Source: Propioniciclava soli
Lineage (GTDB): Bacteria > Actinomycetota > Actinomycetes > Propionibacteriales > Propionibacteriaceae
DNA: 64,000 nt
Assembly (NCBI RefSeq): GCF_014858005.1
Contig: NZ_JACYOT010000004.1
Coordinates: forward strand, 62,001-126,000
Reading direction: 5' to 3'
This document shows positions 36,982 to 47,289 of this stretch, in pieces; the stretch's first letter is position 1, and the number at the start of each line of letters is the position of its first letter. Position numbers and translations under genes: made by a program. The notes beneath the pieces were generated by a model. It made no database searches, had not been told where the DNA came from, and saw only the letters and a program-made list of their open reading frames with translations.

Positions 36982-38400
36982 ATGAGCACCCACACCGACA
37001 TCGTCGCCGCCCTGCAGGCGCGCTGGCCCGAGCACCGGATCGGCCGCAGCCTGGAGCGCATCAGGGCCCTGACCGAGCTGTTGGGGGAGCCCCAGCGCAG
37101 CTTCCCGGTCATCCAGATCACCGGCACCAACGGCAAGGGCTCCACCGCGCTCATGGTCGAGGGCTTGCTGCGCGCGCTCGGCCTGCGGGTCGGACGCCTC
37201 AGCTCGCCCCACCTCGTCGACGTCACCGAGCGCATCGCCATCGACGGCCAGCCCATCGACGCCGACGCGTTCGATGCGCTCGTCGCCGACGTGCTGCCGC
37301 TGGTCGAGATGGTCGACGCCCGGGAGATCGACGGCATTGCCATGACCTTCTTCGAGGTGATGACCGGGCTCGCCTACGAGGCGTTCGCCCAGGCGCCGGT
37401 GGACGTCGCCGTCGTCGAGGTGGGCCTCGGCGGCTCGTGGGACGCCACCTCGGTCGCGGACGCCCAGGTGGCCGTGATCTGCCCCGTCGACGTCGACCAC
37501 AGCCACCTCCTCGGTGACACCCCGGCCGAGATTGCGCAGGAGAAGGCCGGCATCATCAAGCCCGGCGGCATCGCGGTCTCCGCCGACCAGCGCCCTGACG
37601 TGGCCGCCGTGCTCACCGCCCGGGCCGCGGAGGTCGGCGTCCGGCTGCTGGCCGAGGGACGCGACTTCGCCCTGCTCGAGCGCACCGCCGCCGTCGGTGG
37701 TCAGGTGCTCCGCATCGATGCCGCGGACGGCCCGGTGGGCGATCTCTTCCTGCCGCTGTTCGGCGCGCACATGGCCGCCAACGCGGCGCTGGCGGTGGCG
37801 GCCGTCGAGGCGTTCCTCGGTGGCCGCGCCCTTGCGCCCGACGTGTTGGCGGAGGGGCTGGCGTCCGTCAGCGCCCCGGCCCGGCTGGAGGTCGTGCGGC
37901 GCAGCCCCACCGTGGTGCTCGACACGGCGCACAACCCCCACGGTGTCGCGGCGACGCTGGACGCCGTGCAGGAGGCCTTCGGCTTCGCGCCGCTGGTCGC
38001 CGTCATGGGGGTGATGGCCGACAAGGACGCCGAGGGCATGCTGGCCCTGCTCGAGGAGCACGCCCAGACGATCGTCTGCACCCAGGCGTCCTCGACGAGC
38101 CGCGGGCTCTCCGCCGACGACCTCGCGGAGCTGGCGGCAGAGCGGTTCGGCGCCGATCGCGTCCACACCCGCGCCGCGCTGCCGGACGCCCTGGAGCTCG
38201 CGGTCTCGCTGGCCGACGAGGCCGGGGCGGGGGCCGGCGTCCTCATCCTCGGGTCGGTGATCGTGGCCGGGGAGGCCCGGGCGATGCTCGTCACCGAGCG
38301 CCCGTCCGTCGACGCCGGCGACGACGGTGACGACGGTGACCCAGCCGATGACGACGAGGACGACGAGCGCGATGGGGAGGATGTCGCGTGGGGCCGCTGA
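36982..38400 (+). CDS. folC: Folylpolyglutamate synthase/dihydrofolate synthase
   Basis: 472 aa Mur-ligase-fold ATPase that makes dihydrofolate and adds glutamates. P-loop TGTNGKGST (47-55), SSPHLVDVTERI, the Mg-binding VDVDHSHLLGDT, and DTAHNPHG in the C-terminal domain. The last ~30 residues form an unusual acidic tail (DAGDDGDDGDPADDDEDDER) that also covers the ribosome-binding site of the next gene. Translation overlaps the DUF4233 gene by 13 bp. Confidence 0.95.
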   Translation: MSTHTDIVAALQARWPEHRIGRSLERIRALTELLGEPQRSFPVIQITGTNGKGSTALMVEGLLRALGLRVGRLSSPHLVDVTERIAIDGQPIDADAFDALVADVLPLVEMVDAREIDGIAMTFFEVMTGLAYEAFAQAPVDVAVVEVGLGGSWDATSVADAQVAVICPVDVDHSHLLGDTPAEIAQEKAGIIKPGGIAVSADQRPDVAAVLTARAAEVGVRLLAEGRDFALLERTAAVGGQVLRIDAADGPVGDLFLPLFGAHMAANAALAVAAVEAFLGGRALAPDVLAEGLASVSAPARLEVVRRSPTVVLDTAHNPHGVAATLDAVQEAFGFAPLVAVMGVMADKDAEGMLALLEEHAQTIVCTQASSTSRGLSADDLAELAAERFGADRVHTRAALPDALELAVSLADEAGAGAGVLILGSVIVAGEARAMLVTERPSVDAGDDGDDGDPADDDEDDERDGEDVAWGR

Positions 38401-38729
38401 GCGAACAGAACCCCATGCGGCGTGCCCTGGCCGCCAACCTCGTGTTCGAGGCGGTCGTGTACGCGCTGGCGATCGCCGGGATGATCCAGGTGGACGCCGT
38501 CCCGGTGGGCCTCGCGCTCTCCCTGGGAGGCGTCGCCGCCGCGTTGGCGCTCGTCGCGGCCGGAACCCTGCGACGGCCGTGGGGCTGGTGGCTGGGCTGG
38601 TTCGTGCAGGCCCTCGGCATCGCGCTCGGCCTGCTGACCCCCTGGATGTACGCCGTCGGCGCGCTGTTCGCCGGGCTGCACGTGCTGATGGCGGTGCTCG
38701 GCAGGCGCATCGACGCCGCGCGCCGCTAG
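38388..38729 (+). CDS. DUF4233 membrane protein
   Basis: 113 aa, three to four transmembrane helices (NLVFEAVVYALAIAGMI; LALSLGGVAAALALVAAGTL; WWLGWFVQALGIALGLL; YAVGALFAGLHVLMAVL). Actinobacteria-specific family consistently found between folC and ndk (Rv2446c in M. tuberculosis). GTG start within the folC 3' end with GGGGAGG upstream, so coupled to folC. Function unknown. Confidence 0.88.
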   Translation: MGPLSEQNPMRRALAANLVFEAVVYALAIAGMIQVDAVPVGLALSLGGVAAALALVAAGTLRRPWGWWLGWFVQALGIALGLLTPWMYAVGALFAGLHVLMAVLGRRIDAARR

Positions 38730-38738
38730 ATTGGCGCC

Positions 38739-39155
38739 ATGACCGAACGCACGCTCGTCCTGCTCAAGCCCGACGCTGTGTCCCGCGGCCTCGCCGGCAC
38801 GATCCTCGCCCGCTACGAGGCGAAGGGGCTCGCGCTCGCCGCGCTCGAGCTGCGCACGGTGGACGAGGCCTTCTCCGACCGTCACTACGCCGAACACGTC
38901 GACCGGCCGTTCTATCCGGCCCTGCGGGAGTTCATCACCTCGGGCCCGCTCGTCGCGCTCGTGCTGGAGGGGGAGCGGGCCATCGAGGCCGTCCGATCGC
39001 TCAACGGGGCCACCGATGGCATTGCCGCCGCCCCCGGCACCATCCGCGGCGACTTCTCCGCCTCGAACCGGCTCAACCTCGTGCATGCCTCGGACTCGGC
39101 CGAGTCGGCGAACCGTGAGATCGACCTCTGGTTCCCCGAGCTCGGGCAGGTGTGA
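38739..39155 (+). CDS. ndk: Nucleoside diphosphate kinase
   Basis: 138 aa. Catalytic phospho-His116 in NLVHASDS; substrate-site motifs KPDAVSRGL at the N-terminus and GTIRGDF. Equilibrates nucleoside di- and triphosphates. A TAGATT box lies 6 nt before the ATG, so it has its own leaderless promoter as well as following the folC unit. Confidence 0.97.
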   Translation: MTERTLVLLKPDAVSRGLAGTILARYEAKGLALAALELRTVDEAFSDRHYAEHVDRPFYPALREFITSGPLVALVLEGERAIEAVRSLNGATDGIAAAPGTIRGDFSASNRLNLVHASDSAESANREIDLWFPELGQV

Positions 39156-40213
39156 TGACGGCGCTCGACCCGGCGCAGCTGCCCCCGGCGGCGCGGCCGA
39201 CACTCCCGGTGGAGCCGACCGACTACCTTCGCTTCTTCCGCGCGCCACGGTTCCGCTGGTGGAAGTCGGCGCTGGCCATCGTGGCGGTCGCCCTCGTGTG
39301 GTTCTTCGTGAGCGCAGTCGTGAGCTTCGTCGGCATCGCCTCCGATGGATTCGACTCGGTTAACGCCGACACCGGCGCGGTGCGCGTCGGCCCCGGCATC
39401 TTCCTCGCCAACAATCTGGGCCTGGCGGCGAGCATCCCCATCGTGATGCTGCTGACGTGGGCGATCGTCGGGCAGCGGCCCGGCTGGTTGTCCTCCGTGG
39501 CCGGCGGCTTCCGGTGGAGCTGGTTTGCGCGGTGCGCCCTGGTCGCGCTGCCGCTGTGGGCGGTGCTGACCGCGGTCGGGTTCGTGCTGGGTGACCCGGT
39601 GGAACTCACGTGGCGCGACACCACGGTCTTCATGATCCTGGTCGTACTGCTCACCACGCCGTTGCAGTCGGCGGGGGAGGAGTACCTCGTGCGCGGCTTC
39701 CTCGGCCGCGCCGTCGGCTCGTGGTTCGCGCACCCCTGGGTGGCCTTCGGGGTGTCGACCGTCGTGACCGCGTCGGTCTTCACCGCCCTCCATGCCGCAG
39801 CCGATCCGTGGCTGAACGCCTACTACGTCGTCTTCGCCGTCGTGGCGTCCTGGCTGGTGCTGCGCACGGGTGGGCTCGAGGCGTCCGTCGCCATCCACAT
39901 CGTCAACAACATGACGGGCATGGTGACGCTGCCGTTCAGCGACTTCTCCGAAATGTTCGACCGCGGTGTCGGCACCGGGGACGCGAGCCTGCTGATCAAC
40001 ATGGGCGTCCTGGTGGTGGCCGCCGCCGTGATCGACTGGTGGGCGCGGCGACGCGGTGTGGTGCGCGCCTCGGCGCCCGGCCGCGAGCAGCTGGCGGCGG
40101 TCCGGGCCGCCCTGGCGGGCCGCGGCTGGGCACCAGGGCCGCCCCCGCCCGGTCAGCAGCTTCCCCGGCCAGCCCAGCCGCCCGGCCCGCACCAGCCGCC
40201 CGCCGCTTGGTAG
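39155..40213 (+). CDS. CPBP-family intramembrane metalloprotease (CAAX-like)
   Basis: 352 aa, multi-pass membrane protein. The protease motifs are EEYLVR (Glu175, Glu176, Arg180), F-x3-H (FTALH, His213) and the third-motif His248 in AIHIVNN. A Pro-rich C-terminal tail follows the last helix. The ATG overlaps the ndk stop; a GTG directly before it (39152) is an alternative. Such proteins process or modify small peptides and lipidated proteins; substrate unknown. Confidence 0.88.
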   Translation: MTALDPAQLPPAARPTLPVEPTDYLRFFRAPRFRWWKSALAIVAVALVWFFVSAVVSFVGIASDGFDSVNADTGAVRVGPGIFLANNLGLAASIPIVMLLTWAIVGQRPGWLSSVAGGFRWSWFARCALVALPLWAVLTAVGFVLGDPVELTWRDTTVFMILVVLLTTPLQSAGEEYLVRGFLGRAVGSWFAHPWVAFGVSTVVTASVFTALHAAADPWLNAYYVVFAVVASWLVLRTGGLEASVAIHIVNNMTGMVTLPFSDFSEMFDRGVGTGDASLLINMGVLVVAAAVIDWWARRRGVVRASAPGREQLAAVRAALAGRGWAPGPPPPGQQLPRPAQPPGPHQPPAAW

Positions 40214-40216
40214 GCT
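40211..40216 (+). promoter_or_regulatory. -10 element TAGGCT for the mnh operon
   Basis: TAGGCT 42 nt upstream of the mnhA GTG, overlapping the end of the CPBP gene. The leader then carries AGGAAGG, so this operon would be normally led. Confidence 0.4.
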
Positions 40217-40258
40217 GGGGCCGCTTCCCCCGCTGATGACCGCAGGAAGGGTCCGCCT

Positions 40259-43180
40259 GTGCTGCTGTGCCTCGTCGCCGCCCACTTCGTGGTCGCGTCG
40301 CTGGCCACGCTCGGCAGCCGCGTCGCCGGGCGGAACGCCTTCGCCATAGCGGCGCTCGTGCCCGCCGCCACCTTCGTGTGGGCCTTGACGCTGGGCCCGT
40401 CGCTGCTGGCCGGCGGCACGTACGTCGAGGTGCTTCCCTGGATCCCGACGCTCAAGGTGGCCCTGGCCTTCCACATCGGCATCGTCCAGTGGCTCATGAC
40501 CCTGGTGGTGAGCGGCATCGGCACCCTGATCCTGCTCTACTGCCGCTGGTACTTCTCCTCCGTGCCGGCGCGGACGCTGGGCCTCCTCGTGGCGTTCGCA
40601 GGCGCGATGCTCGGACTGGTGACGGCGGACGACCTCGTCGTGCTGTACGTGTTCTGGGAGCTGACCACCGTCTTCTCCTACCTGCTGATCGGGCACGACT
40701 CCTCCCGCCGCGCCAACCGCGCCGCGGCGATGACGGCGCTCATCGTCACGACGGCGGGTGGCCTGGCCATGCTCATCGGCATCGTGACCCTGGGCCTGGC
40801 GACGGGCACCTTCCGGCTGCAGGCGATCATCGCCGCCGTCCCGTCCGGAGCGGCCGTCACCGCGGGCGCCCTGCTGATGCTCGTGGGCGCGCTGAGCAAG
40901 TCGGCGATGGCGCCCTTCCACTTCTGGCTCCCGGGGGCGATGGCCGCCCCGACGCCGGTCTCGGCCTACCTCCACGCGGCCACGATGGTCAAGGCCGGCG
41001 TCTACCTGGTCGCCGTGCTCGCTCCGGCGTTTGCCGGCGTCGTCGGGTGGCGCGAGGCCGTGACGGTGCTCGGCGCGATCACGATGATCCTCGGTGGCTG
41101 GCGGGCCCTGCGGCAGAACGACCTCAAGCTGCTGCTCGCCTACGGCACCGTGAGCCAGCTCGGCTTCATCACGCTGCTGGCCGGGCTGGGCACGAAGGCC
41201 GCGGCGCTCGCGGGCGTGGCCATGCTGGTGGCCCACGCGCTGTTCAAGGCCACCTTGTTCCTCACGGTGGGCGTGATCGATCACGCCACCGGTACGCGCG
41301 ACCTCACCAAGCTCTCGGGGCTCGGACGCCAGCTGCCTGTCCTCGCCGTGGTCGCCGGTCTCGCGGCGGCGTCCATGGCGGGTTTGCCGCCCCTGTTCGG
41401 CTTCGTGGCCAAGGAGAGCGCGCTGTATGCGCTGACCCGCCTCGTCGGGGGTGACGGCATTGGCATCCCGCCCGCGGTGGCGGTGCTGCTCATTGCGGCC
41501 ATCGTCGCGGGTTCCGCGCTCACCATGGCGTACTCGCTGCGGTTCTGGTGGGGCGCGTTCGCCGACAAGCCCCGCAAGGAGCCCACCGCCATCGGTCACG
41601 CTCCGGAGATCGGGTTCCTCGCGTCGCCGGTGCTGCTTGGCGTGGCGAGCCTCGCCTTCGGATTCCTCGGGCCGACGCTGACCTCGGTGCTGTGGGGGTA
41701 TGTCGACTCGGTGCCGACCGGCGGCGAGCCGCACGAGCTCGGGCTCTGGCACGGCTTCACCGTGCCGCTGGGGCTGTCGGCCACCGCGCTGCTCGGCGGC
41801 TACGTCCTGTTCCACTTCCGTGCCAGCGTGGCGCGGGTCCAGGCCACCTTCCCCCGGCTGACGGCCGCCGATGAGATGTACCGCCGCCTGATGCGGATGG
41901 TGGACTCGCTGGCGGTCGAGACGACCGCCCGCGTCCAGCGTGGTTCGCTGGCCTCCACGCTCTCCATGATCCTCACAGTCTTCGTGATCGGTGTGGCCGG
42001 CTCGCTGCTGTTCCTGCCGGCCTGGCCGCAGGTGCGCGCCTGGGACTCCCTGGCCCAGCTCGCCGTCGGCGTGGTCACCAGCATCGCCGCCATCAACCTG
42101 ATGTGGGTGCGCGGCCGCATCCGCGCCATCCTCACCGCCGGCGCCACCGGCCTGGGCACGTCGCTGTTGTTCCTGTTCCACGGCGCGCCCGACCTGGCGC
42201 TCACCCAGGTGCTGGTCGAGACCGCGAGCGTGCTGATCTTCCTGTTGGTGCTGCGCAGCCTGCCGAAGTTCTTCACCGACCGCCCCCTGCAGTCCTCGCG
42301 CTGGTGGCGTCTCCTCCTGGCCGCGAGCGTCGGTGGGTCGGTGACGGCGTCGATCCTCGTCGCGGCGTCGTCGCGCACCCACGAGCCGGCCTCCGCGGGG
42401 CTGGAGACGCTGGCCTACGAGTTCGGCTACGGCCGCAACGTCGTCAACGTGATCCTCGTCGACACCCGGGTGTGGGACACGATGGGCGAACTGACCGTCC
42501 TGGTCGTCGCGGCCACGGGCGTCGCGTCGCTCATCTTCCTCCGCTCGCGCGTGACCGGGCGGCGTCACGCCGTCCGCCGCCGTGTGGAGCAGAACGAGGG
42601 TGCGTGGCTGCGCGGGAGCAACGACCTCAACCCGGCCTCGCGCTCGCTGATCTTCGAGGTGACGACGCGCCTGCTGTTCGGCGCGATGATGCTCTTCTCC
42701 CTCTATCTTCTCATCGCCGGCCACAACCTGCCCGGGGGTGGTTTCGCGGGGGGCCTGGTCGCGGGCCTGGCGCTGATCGTCCGCTACCTCGCCGCCGGGG
42801 CGGCCGAGCTCGAGGAGGCCGCGCCCGTCGACGCCGGCCGGCTGATGGGCGTCGGCCTGGTGGTCTCGATCGCGACGGCCCTGGCGCCGGCGGCGTTCGG
42901 CGGCCGCATCTTCCAGAGCTACGACGTGCACCTGACCATCGGCGCCCTGGAGGCCGTGCCGACGCCGTGGGGGCCGGTCAACCTGTTCGGTGACCTCCAC
43001 CTGGTGACGTCGACGGCCTTCGACATCGGCGTCTACCTCATCGTCGTCGGCATGGTGCTGGACGTCGTCCGCAGCCTCGGGGCGGGCATCGACCAGCAGC
43101 GCGCCGAGGAACGCTCGCCGCTGCCGCGTCCCGATTCGACCACCGCCGTCCCCGCCTCGGCGAGGAGGCCCGTCCGATGA
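40259..43180 (+). CDS. mnhA: Na+/H+ antiporter subunit A fused to subunit B (MnhA/MrpA-MrpB)
   Basis: 973 aa. Residues ~1-770 are MrpA-like: NuoL-type helices with [37 protein letters not shown] split over the proton channel, [16 protein letters not shown] and the later [25 protein letters not shown] region. The C-terminal ~170 residues (from [12 protein letters not shown], with [16 protein letters not shown]) are a complete MrpB domain, explaining the lack of a separate B gene. Part of the heteromultimeric Mrp complex exporting Na+ for H+ at the cytoplasmic membrane. AGGAAGG precedes the GTG. Confidence 0.95.
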   Translation: MLLCLVAAHFVVASLATLGSRVAGRNAFAIAALVPAATFVWALTLGPSLLAGGTYVEVLPWIPTLKVALAFHIGIVQWLMTLVVSGIGTLILLYCRWYFSSVPARTLGLLVAFAGAMLGLVTADDLVVLYVFWELTTVFSYLLIGHDSSRRANRAAAMTALIVTTAGGLAMLIGIVTLGLATGTFRLQAIIAAVPSGAAVTAGALLMLVGALSKSAMAPFHFWLPGAMAAPTPVSAYLHAATMVKAGVYLVAVLAPAFAGVVGWREAVTVLGAITMILGGWRALRQNDLKLLLAYGTVSQLGFITLLAGLGTKAAALAGVAMLVAHALFKATLFLTVGVIDHATGTRDLTKLSGLGRQLPVLAVVAGLAAASMAGLPPLFGFVAKESALYALTRLVGGDGIGIPPAVAVLLIAAIVAGSALTMAYSLRFWWGAFADKPRKEPTAIGHAPEIGFLASPVLLGVASLAFGFLGPTLTSVLWGYVDSVPTGGEPHELGLWHGFTVPLGLSATALLGGYVLFHFRASVARVQATFPRLTAADEMYRRLMRMVDSLAVETTARVQRGSLASTLSMILTVFVIGVAGSLLFLPAWPQVRAWDSLAQLAVGVVTSIAAINLMWVRGRIRAILTAGATGLGTSLLFLFHGAPDLALTQVLVETASVLIFLLVLRSLPKFFTDRPLQSSRWWRLLLAASVGGSVTASILVAASSRTHEPASAGLETLAYEFGYGRNVVNVILVDTRVWDTMGELTVLVVAATGVASLIFLRSRVTGRRHAVRRRVEQNEGAWLRGSNDLNPASRSLIFEVTTRLLFGAMMLFSLYLLIAGHNLPGGGFAGGLVAGLALIVRYLAAGAAELEEAAPVDAGRLMGVGLVVSIATALAPAAFGGRIFQSYDVHLTIGALEAVPTPWGPVNLFGDLHLVTSTAFDIGVYLIVVGMVLDVVRSLGAGIDQQRAEERSPLPRPDSTTAVPASARRPVR

Positions 43181-43605
43181 CGCCCAGCCTCACCCTCGCC
43201 GTCACCGCCGGTGTGCTCGTCGCCGCCGGTGTCTACCTGCTCACGGAGCGATCGCTCACCCGGATTCTGATGGGCGTGCTGGTCATGAGCAACGGCGTGA
43301 ACCTGCTGTTCCTCGTGGCCATGGGGCCGGCCGGCAACCCGGCCATCATCGGTGCCTTCGACGGCGCGACCATGTCCGACCCCCTGCCGCAGGCGATGGT
43401 GCTCACCGCGATCGTCATCACGATGGCCGTCTCCGCGTTCGTCATCACCATGGCGTACCGCAGCTTCCAGCTCAACGGCAACGACGAGGTGTCCGACGAC
43501 ATCGAGGACGCGCGCATTCGGGCCCTCGCCGAACGTGACGACGTGTCGGACTCCTACGAGGACGCCACGTTCTCCGACACCGGCGAGGACGTGGTCAGCG
43601 AATGA
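43177..43605 (+). CDS. mnhC: Na+/H+ antiporter subunit C
   Basis: 142 aa NuoK-like membrane protein with three helices ([53 protein letters not shown]), the conserved family pattern, and an acidic cytoplasmic tail (residues ~95-142) longer than in many homologues. Overlaps mnhA by 4 bp (ATGA). Confidence 0.95.
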   Translation: MTPSLTLAVTAGVLVAAGVYLLTERSLTRILMGVLVMSNGVNLLFLVAMGPAGNPAIIGAFDGATMSDPLPQAMVLTAIVITMAVSAFVITMAYRSFQLNGNDEVSDDIEDARIRALAERDDVSDSYEDATFSDTGEDVVSE

Positions 43606-45146
43606 ACAACCTGCTCACCATGCCGGTCCTCCTCCCGATCCTGGGGGCGGGACTGACCCTGCTGCTCGGGCGTCGGCCGCGAGCGCAGCGTTTCGTGTCG
43701 GTGTTCGTCCTGTTCCTCGTCGTGGTCGTCGCGGCGGTGCTCGCCGTGCAGGCCCACACCGACGGCGTCCAGCACCTGTGGGTGGGCGCCTGGCCGACGG
43801 GGTACGGCATCGCCCTGGTGGGCGACCGCCTGGCGGCGATCATGCTGACCGTGGCGTCGGTGATCACGCTGGCCGTCCTGGTCTATTCCACCGGGCAGGA
43901 CGAGCAGGAACTGAAGCACGAGACCCCCATCTCGATCTTCCACCCGACGTTCCTGGTGATGTGCGCCGGGGTCTCGGCCGCCTTCCTCGCCGGCGACCTG
44001 TTCAACCTGTTCGTCGGCTTCGAGGTGCTGCTGTTCGCGTCCTACGTGTTGCTGACGATGGGCGGCACCGGGCCGCGCATGCGCGCGGGGGCGACCTATG
44101 TGGTGGTCAACCTGCTCAGCGCCAGCCTGTTCCTCACCGCGATCGCCACGGTCTATGCCGCGACCGGCACCGTCAACCTCGCCGAGCTGGCGGTGCGCCT
44201 GCCCGAGCTCGACACCCACACCCAGGCGATCATCCAGGTGATGCTGCTGGTGGTGTTCGGGCTGAAGGCCGCCGTGTTCCCCATGTCGGCGTGGCTGCCC
44301 GACTCCTACCCCACGGCTCCGGCGCCCGTCACGGCCGTGTTCGCCGGCCTGCTGACGAAGGTCGGCGTCTACGCGATGCTCCGCACGCAGACCCTGCTGT
44401 TCCCGCACCGCCCCCTCACCGAGTTGTTGCTGTGGGTCGCGCTGTTCACCATGCTCGTCGGCATCCTGGGCGCGATCGCCCAGTCCGAACTCAAACGGTT
44501 GCTGTCGTTCACCCTCGTGAGCCACATCGGCTACATGGTGATGGGCATCGCGCTGGCCACCCAGACCGGCCTCGCCGGGGCCATCTTCTACACCGCGCAC
44601 CACATCACCATCCAGGCCACGCTCTTCCTGGTGGCCGGCCTGGTGCAGCGCGTGGGGGGCAGCAACTCCCTCGACAAGCTCAGCGGCCTGGCGCAGATGT
44701 CACCGCTGCTGGCCGTGCTGTTCATCGTGCCCGCGATGAACCTGGCCGGCATCCCGCCGTTCTCCGGGTTCATCGGCAAGCTCGGGTTGCTGAACGCCGG
44801 CGTGGGGGTCGGGACGCCGCTGGCGTGGGCGCTGGTCGTGGCGTCGGTGGTCACGAGCCTGCTCACGCTGTACGCCGTCGCCAAGGTCTGGAACCGCGCC
44901 TTCTGGGGCACCCCCATCCTGCCCTCGGGCCGCACCCCCGGGGCCGACGACGACGACGATGACGAGGACCCGGCCACGGATCGCGCGCTGCCGCCCGCCC
45001 AGGTGGGCGCCACCTGCCTGCTGATCGGCCTGAGCCTCGTGCTGACCGTCGGCGCGGGTCCGCTGTACGAGTACACGTCCCAGGCCGCCACGTCGCTGCG
45101 CGACGGCAACTACGCCGCGGTCGTTCTGCAGGAGGTCGACCGATGA
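43602..45146 (+). CDS. mnhD: Na+/H+ antiporter subunit D
   Basis: 514 aa NuoN/L-like antiporter-type subunit. Key helices include FNLFVGFEVLLFASYVLLTM, FGLKAAVFPMSAWLPDSYPT (channel lysine), TKVGVYAMLRTQTLLF and SFTLVSHIGYMVMGIAL. A DDDDDDEDPATDRALPP acidic loop precedes the last helix. Overlaps mnhC by 4 bp. Confidence 0.96.
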   Translation: MNNLLTMPVLLPILGAGLTLLLGRRPRAQRFVSVFVLFLVVVVAAVLAVQAHTDGVQHLWVGAWPTGYGIALVGDRLAAIMLTVASVITLAVLVYSTGQDEQELKHETPISIFHPTFLVMCAGVSAAFLAGDLFNLFVGFEVLLFASYVLLTMGGTGPRMRAGATYVVVNLLSASLFLTAIATVYAATGTVNLAELAVRLPELDTHTQAIIQVMLLVVFGLKAAVFPMSAWLPDSYPTAPAPVTAVFAGLLTKVGVYAMLRTQTLLFPHRPLTELLLWVALFTMLVGILGAIAQSELKRLLSFTLVSHIGYMVMGIALATQTGLAGAIFYTAHHITIQATLFLVAGLVQRVGGSNSLDKLSGLAQMSPLLAVLFIVPAMNLAGIPPFSGFIGKLGLLNAGVGVGTPLAWALVVASVVTSLLTLYAVAKVWNRAFWGTPILPSGRTPGADDDDDDEDPATDRALPPAQVGATCLLIGLSLVLTVGAGPLYEYTSQAATSLRDGNYAAVVLQEVDR

Positions 45147-45775
45147 GCGCTCGACGCGCCCCCCGGGCAGCGGGCACCCGCCCGGTCTCACGGTTCCGGA
45201 TCCAGTGGCGCCAGATCTCGGTGCTGACCGTCTTCTGGATGATCCTCGTCGGCGACGTCAACCTTGTCTCCGTCGTCGGAGGGGCGTTGCTCGCCTGGCT
45301 CGTCACCATCACCTTCCCGCTGCCGCCGGTCAACTACGGCGGGCGGCTCCACCCCTGGGACGCCCTCAAGCTCGCCGTCGCGACCCTCACCGACCTCGCC
45401 GTCGCGTCGTTCGCCCTCGCCCGGTTCGCCTTCGGGCGCCGCAAGCCGCGGACCGGCATCGTCCGCGTCCAGCTGCGCTCGGACTCCGACTTCTACCAGG
45501 TGATCACGGCCGTCCTGGTGTCGATCGTGCCCGGCACGGTGGTGTTGGATGCCCGGCAACGGACGCGCACGCTCTACCTGCACGTGTTCGACACCCCGGA
45601 CGGCGACCACCTGGCCCACGCCGTGCCGGACACCCTGGGCATCGAGCGTCGCGTGGTGATGGCCCTGGGCAACGAGGCCGAGCGCGCGCAGGTCGCAGCC
45701 CTCAGCGACACCGAACAACGGGCCCACGACGGTGCATCCACCTCGGCGCTGTCGACGGAGGGGGAGGAGTGGTGA
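45143..45775 (+). CDS. mnhE: Na+/H+ antiporter subunit E
   Basis: 210 aa. One or two N-terminal helices (VLTVFWMILVGDVNLVSVVGGALLAWLV in two parts), then a soluble domain with RTGIVRVQLRSDSDFYQVI and ITAVLVSIVPGTVVLDAR, the MrpE signature. Somewhat longer at the C-terminus than usual (about 40 polar residues). Overlaps mnhD by 4 bp. Confidence 0.93.
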   Translation: MSARRAPRAAGTRPVSRFRIQWRQISVLTVFWMILVGDVNLVSVVGGALLAWLVTITFPLPPVNYGGRLHPWDALKLAVATLTDLAVASFALARFAFGRRKPRTGIVRVQLRSDSDFYQVITAVLVSIVPGTVVLDARQRTRTLYLHVFDTPDGDHLAHAVPDTLGIERRVVMALGNEAERAQVAALSDTEQRAHDGASTSALSTEGEEW

Positions 45776-46134
45776 TCGACCAGATTTTGATCGGCGTGGC
45801 CGGTCTCATGCTGGCCGTCGCGGCCGTGTTCGCGCTCGTCCGGCTGGCCAAAGGGCCGACCTCGCTCGACCGGGGCGTCGCGTCGGACGTGCTGCTGGTC
45901 ATCCTCGCCGTCGCCGCGGCGGGCTACGCCCTGTGGGCCGACACGCCCATGGCGCTCGTGGTGAGTCTGGCCCTGTCGCTGCTCGGGTTCACCAGTGCCG
46001 TGGGCCTGGCTCGCCTCATCACCGCCACCACGGCGCAGGAGCGCCGCTTCCGCGAGGCCGAGGCGCGCGCGTATGCGGCCCGGGCGCAGCGCGAGGGTCG
46101 GGAGCAGCGCGAGCAGCCGGAGGAGGAACGATGA
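45772..46134 (+). CDS. mnhF: Na+/H+ antiporter subunit F
   Basis: 120 aa, three helices (ILIGVAGLMLAVAAVFALV; SDVLLVILAVAAAGYALW; ALVVSLALSLLGFTSAVGLA) with the KGPTSLDRGVASD loop typical of MrpF, and a charged C-terminal tail (about residues 85-120). GTG start overlapping mnhE by 4 bp, GGGGAGGAG upstream. Confidence 0.93.
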   Translation: MIDQILIGVAGLMLAVAAVFALVRLAKGPTSLDRGVASDVLLVILAVAAAGYALWADTPMALVVSLALSLLGFTSAVGLARLITATTAQERRFREAEARAYAARAQREGREQREQPEEER

Positions 46135-46517
46135 CCGAGGTGCTCGACATCATTGGGGCCCTGCTGCTGGTGATCGGGGCGTTCTTCTGCCTCGCTGCGG
46201 CCGTCGGCATCGTCCGCTTCCCCGACGTCCTGACCCGCATGCACGCCGCGACCAAGCCGCAGGTGTTCGGCCTGATGGTGGCGCTCATCGGCGTCGCGAT
46301 CTCGTTGCGGACGTGGCACAGCTTCGCGTTGTGCCTGCTGGTCATCGCCCTCCAGGTGTCCACCGCGCCCACGGCCGGCCACATGGTCGGCCGCACGGCC
46401 TACCGCACGGGGCAGTGGGACGACGAGCACGCCGAGATCGATGAGCTCGCCATCGACCTCGAACAGGCCGGCTTCACCCACCGGCCCGATGACCCGGACC
46501 CGCGGCAACCCGGCTGA
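46131..46517 (+). CDS. mnhG: Na+/H+ antiporter subunit G
   Basis: 128 aa. Three helices and the MrpG motif VGIVRFPDVLTRMHAATKPQ; C-terminal QVSTAPTAGHMVGRTAYRTG. Last gene of the operon, overlapping mnhF by 4 bp. It converges on the phosphatase gene with 63 bp between stops. Confidence 0.95.
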   Translation: MTEVLDIIGALLLVIGAFFCLAAAVGIVRFPDVLTRMHAATKPQVFGLMVALIGVAISLRTWHSFALCLLVIALQVSTAPTAGHMVGRTAYRTGQWDDEHAEIDELAIDLEQAGFTHRPDDPDPRQPG

Positions 46518-46557
46518 CCCCGGCACGGAGGCCGCCCCCGGGGCGCGGTGCCGGCGG

Positions 46558-46585
46558 GGCCCAGCTCAGGTCGGCCCAGCTCAGG
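46558..46585. repeat. Tandem duplication across the phosphatase stop codon
   Basis: GGCCCAGCTCAGG at 46558-46570 and 46573-46585 (15-bp period). On the minus strand the second copy contains the gene's TGA and the first gives another TGA in the same frame 15 nt later. Confidence 0.75.
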
Positions 46586-47237
46586 ACGGACCGAGCAGGG
46601 CGGAGCGCAGCTCGTCGGCCGTGGTGCAGGTGATCAGCGGCTTGGCGTCGGCGATGGCGTCCGGGGTACCGGCGCCCCAGGTGACGGCCACCCCGGCCAT
46701 GCCCGCATTGCGCGCGGCCAGCATGTCGACGGCGGCATCCCCGACGTAGACGGAGTCCTCGGGCCGCGCGCCCAGGGCGTCCAGTGCGGCCAACAGCGGC
46801 TTGGGGCTGGGCTTGTGCTCGTCGACGCTGTCGTGGTGCACCAGCACGGGCACGATGTCGTCCAGCCCCACCAGCTGCAGCGCGCGCTGGGCCGGCTCCG
46901 CCCGCTTGGACGTGGCCACGCCGATGCGGACGCCGGCGGCCACCAGGTCGCGCACCAGCTGGTTGACGCCGGGGTACTGGGCGACGAGCCGCTCGGTGTT
47001 GGCCTCGTTCCAGGACGTGTAGGCCGCGAAGATCTCGTCAGCCTTCTCGGGGCTGGCCTGGCGCATGGCCCCGATCAGCGACTGCCCGATCCACGACCGG
47101 ATCTCCGCCTCGTCCCACTCATGGCCCAGCACGGTGGTGAAGGCATGCTGGTAGGAGGCGACGATGAGGGCGATGGTGTCGACGAGGGTGCCGTCGAGGT
47201 CGAAGATGACGTGGGGCCAACGGGGCGTGGAACTCAT
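46581..47237 (-). CDS. HAD-superfamily hydrolase (Gph/PpaX type)
   Basis: 218 aa. Motif I FDLDGTLVD (Asp13, Asp15), a cap domain in the middle, motif II VATSKR, motif III Lys in DEHKPSPKP, motif IV YVGDAAVDMLAA. Resembles phosphoglycolate phosphatase and PpaX pyrophosphatase; the exact substrate is not determined by motifs. ATG 47237 follows a TAGGGT box by 6 nt. Divergent from the radical SAM gene. Confidence 0.9.
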   Translation of the reverse strand: MSSTPRWPHVIFDLDGTLVDTIALIVASYQHAFTTVLGHEWDEAEIRSWIGQSLIGAMRQASPEKADEIFAAYTSWNEANTERLVAQYPGVNQLVRDLVAAGVRIGVATSKRAEPAQRALQLVGLDDIVPVLVHHDSVDEHKPSPKPLLAALDALGARPEDSVYVGDAAVDMLAARNAGMAGVAVTWGAGTPDAIADAKPLITCTTADELRSALLGPS

Positions 47238-47289
47238 GCCCCCACCCTAGCGAGCGCGCGTGTCGGCGACCCCTACCATGGGAGGTCCT

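Noticed and set aside
46518-46557. Bidirectional terminator between mnhG and the phosphatase.
   Set aside because: Only a 7-bp CCGGCAC/GTGCCGG stem with a long loop; not convincing.
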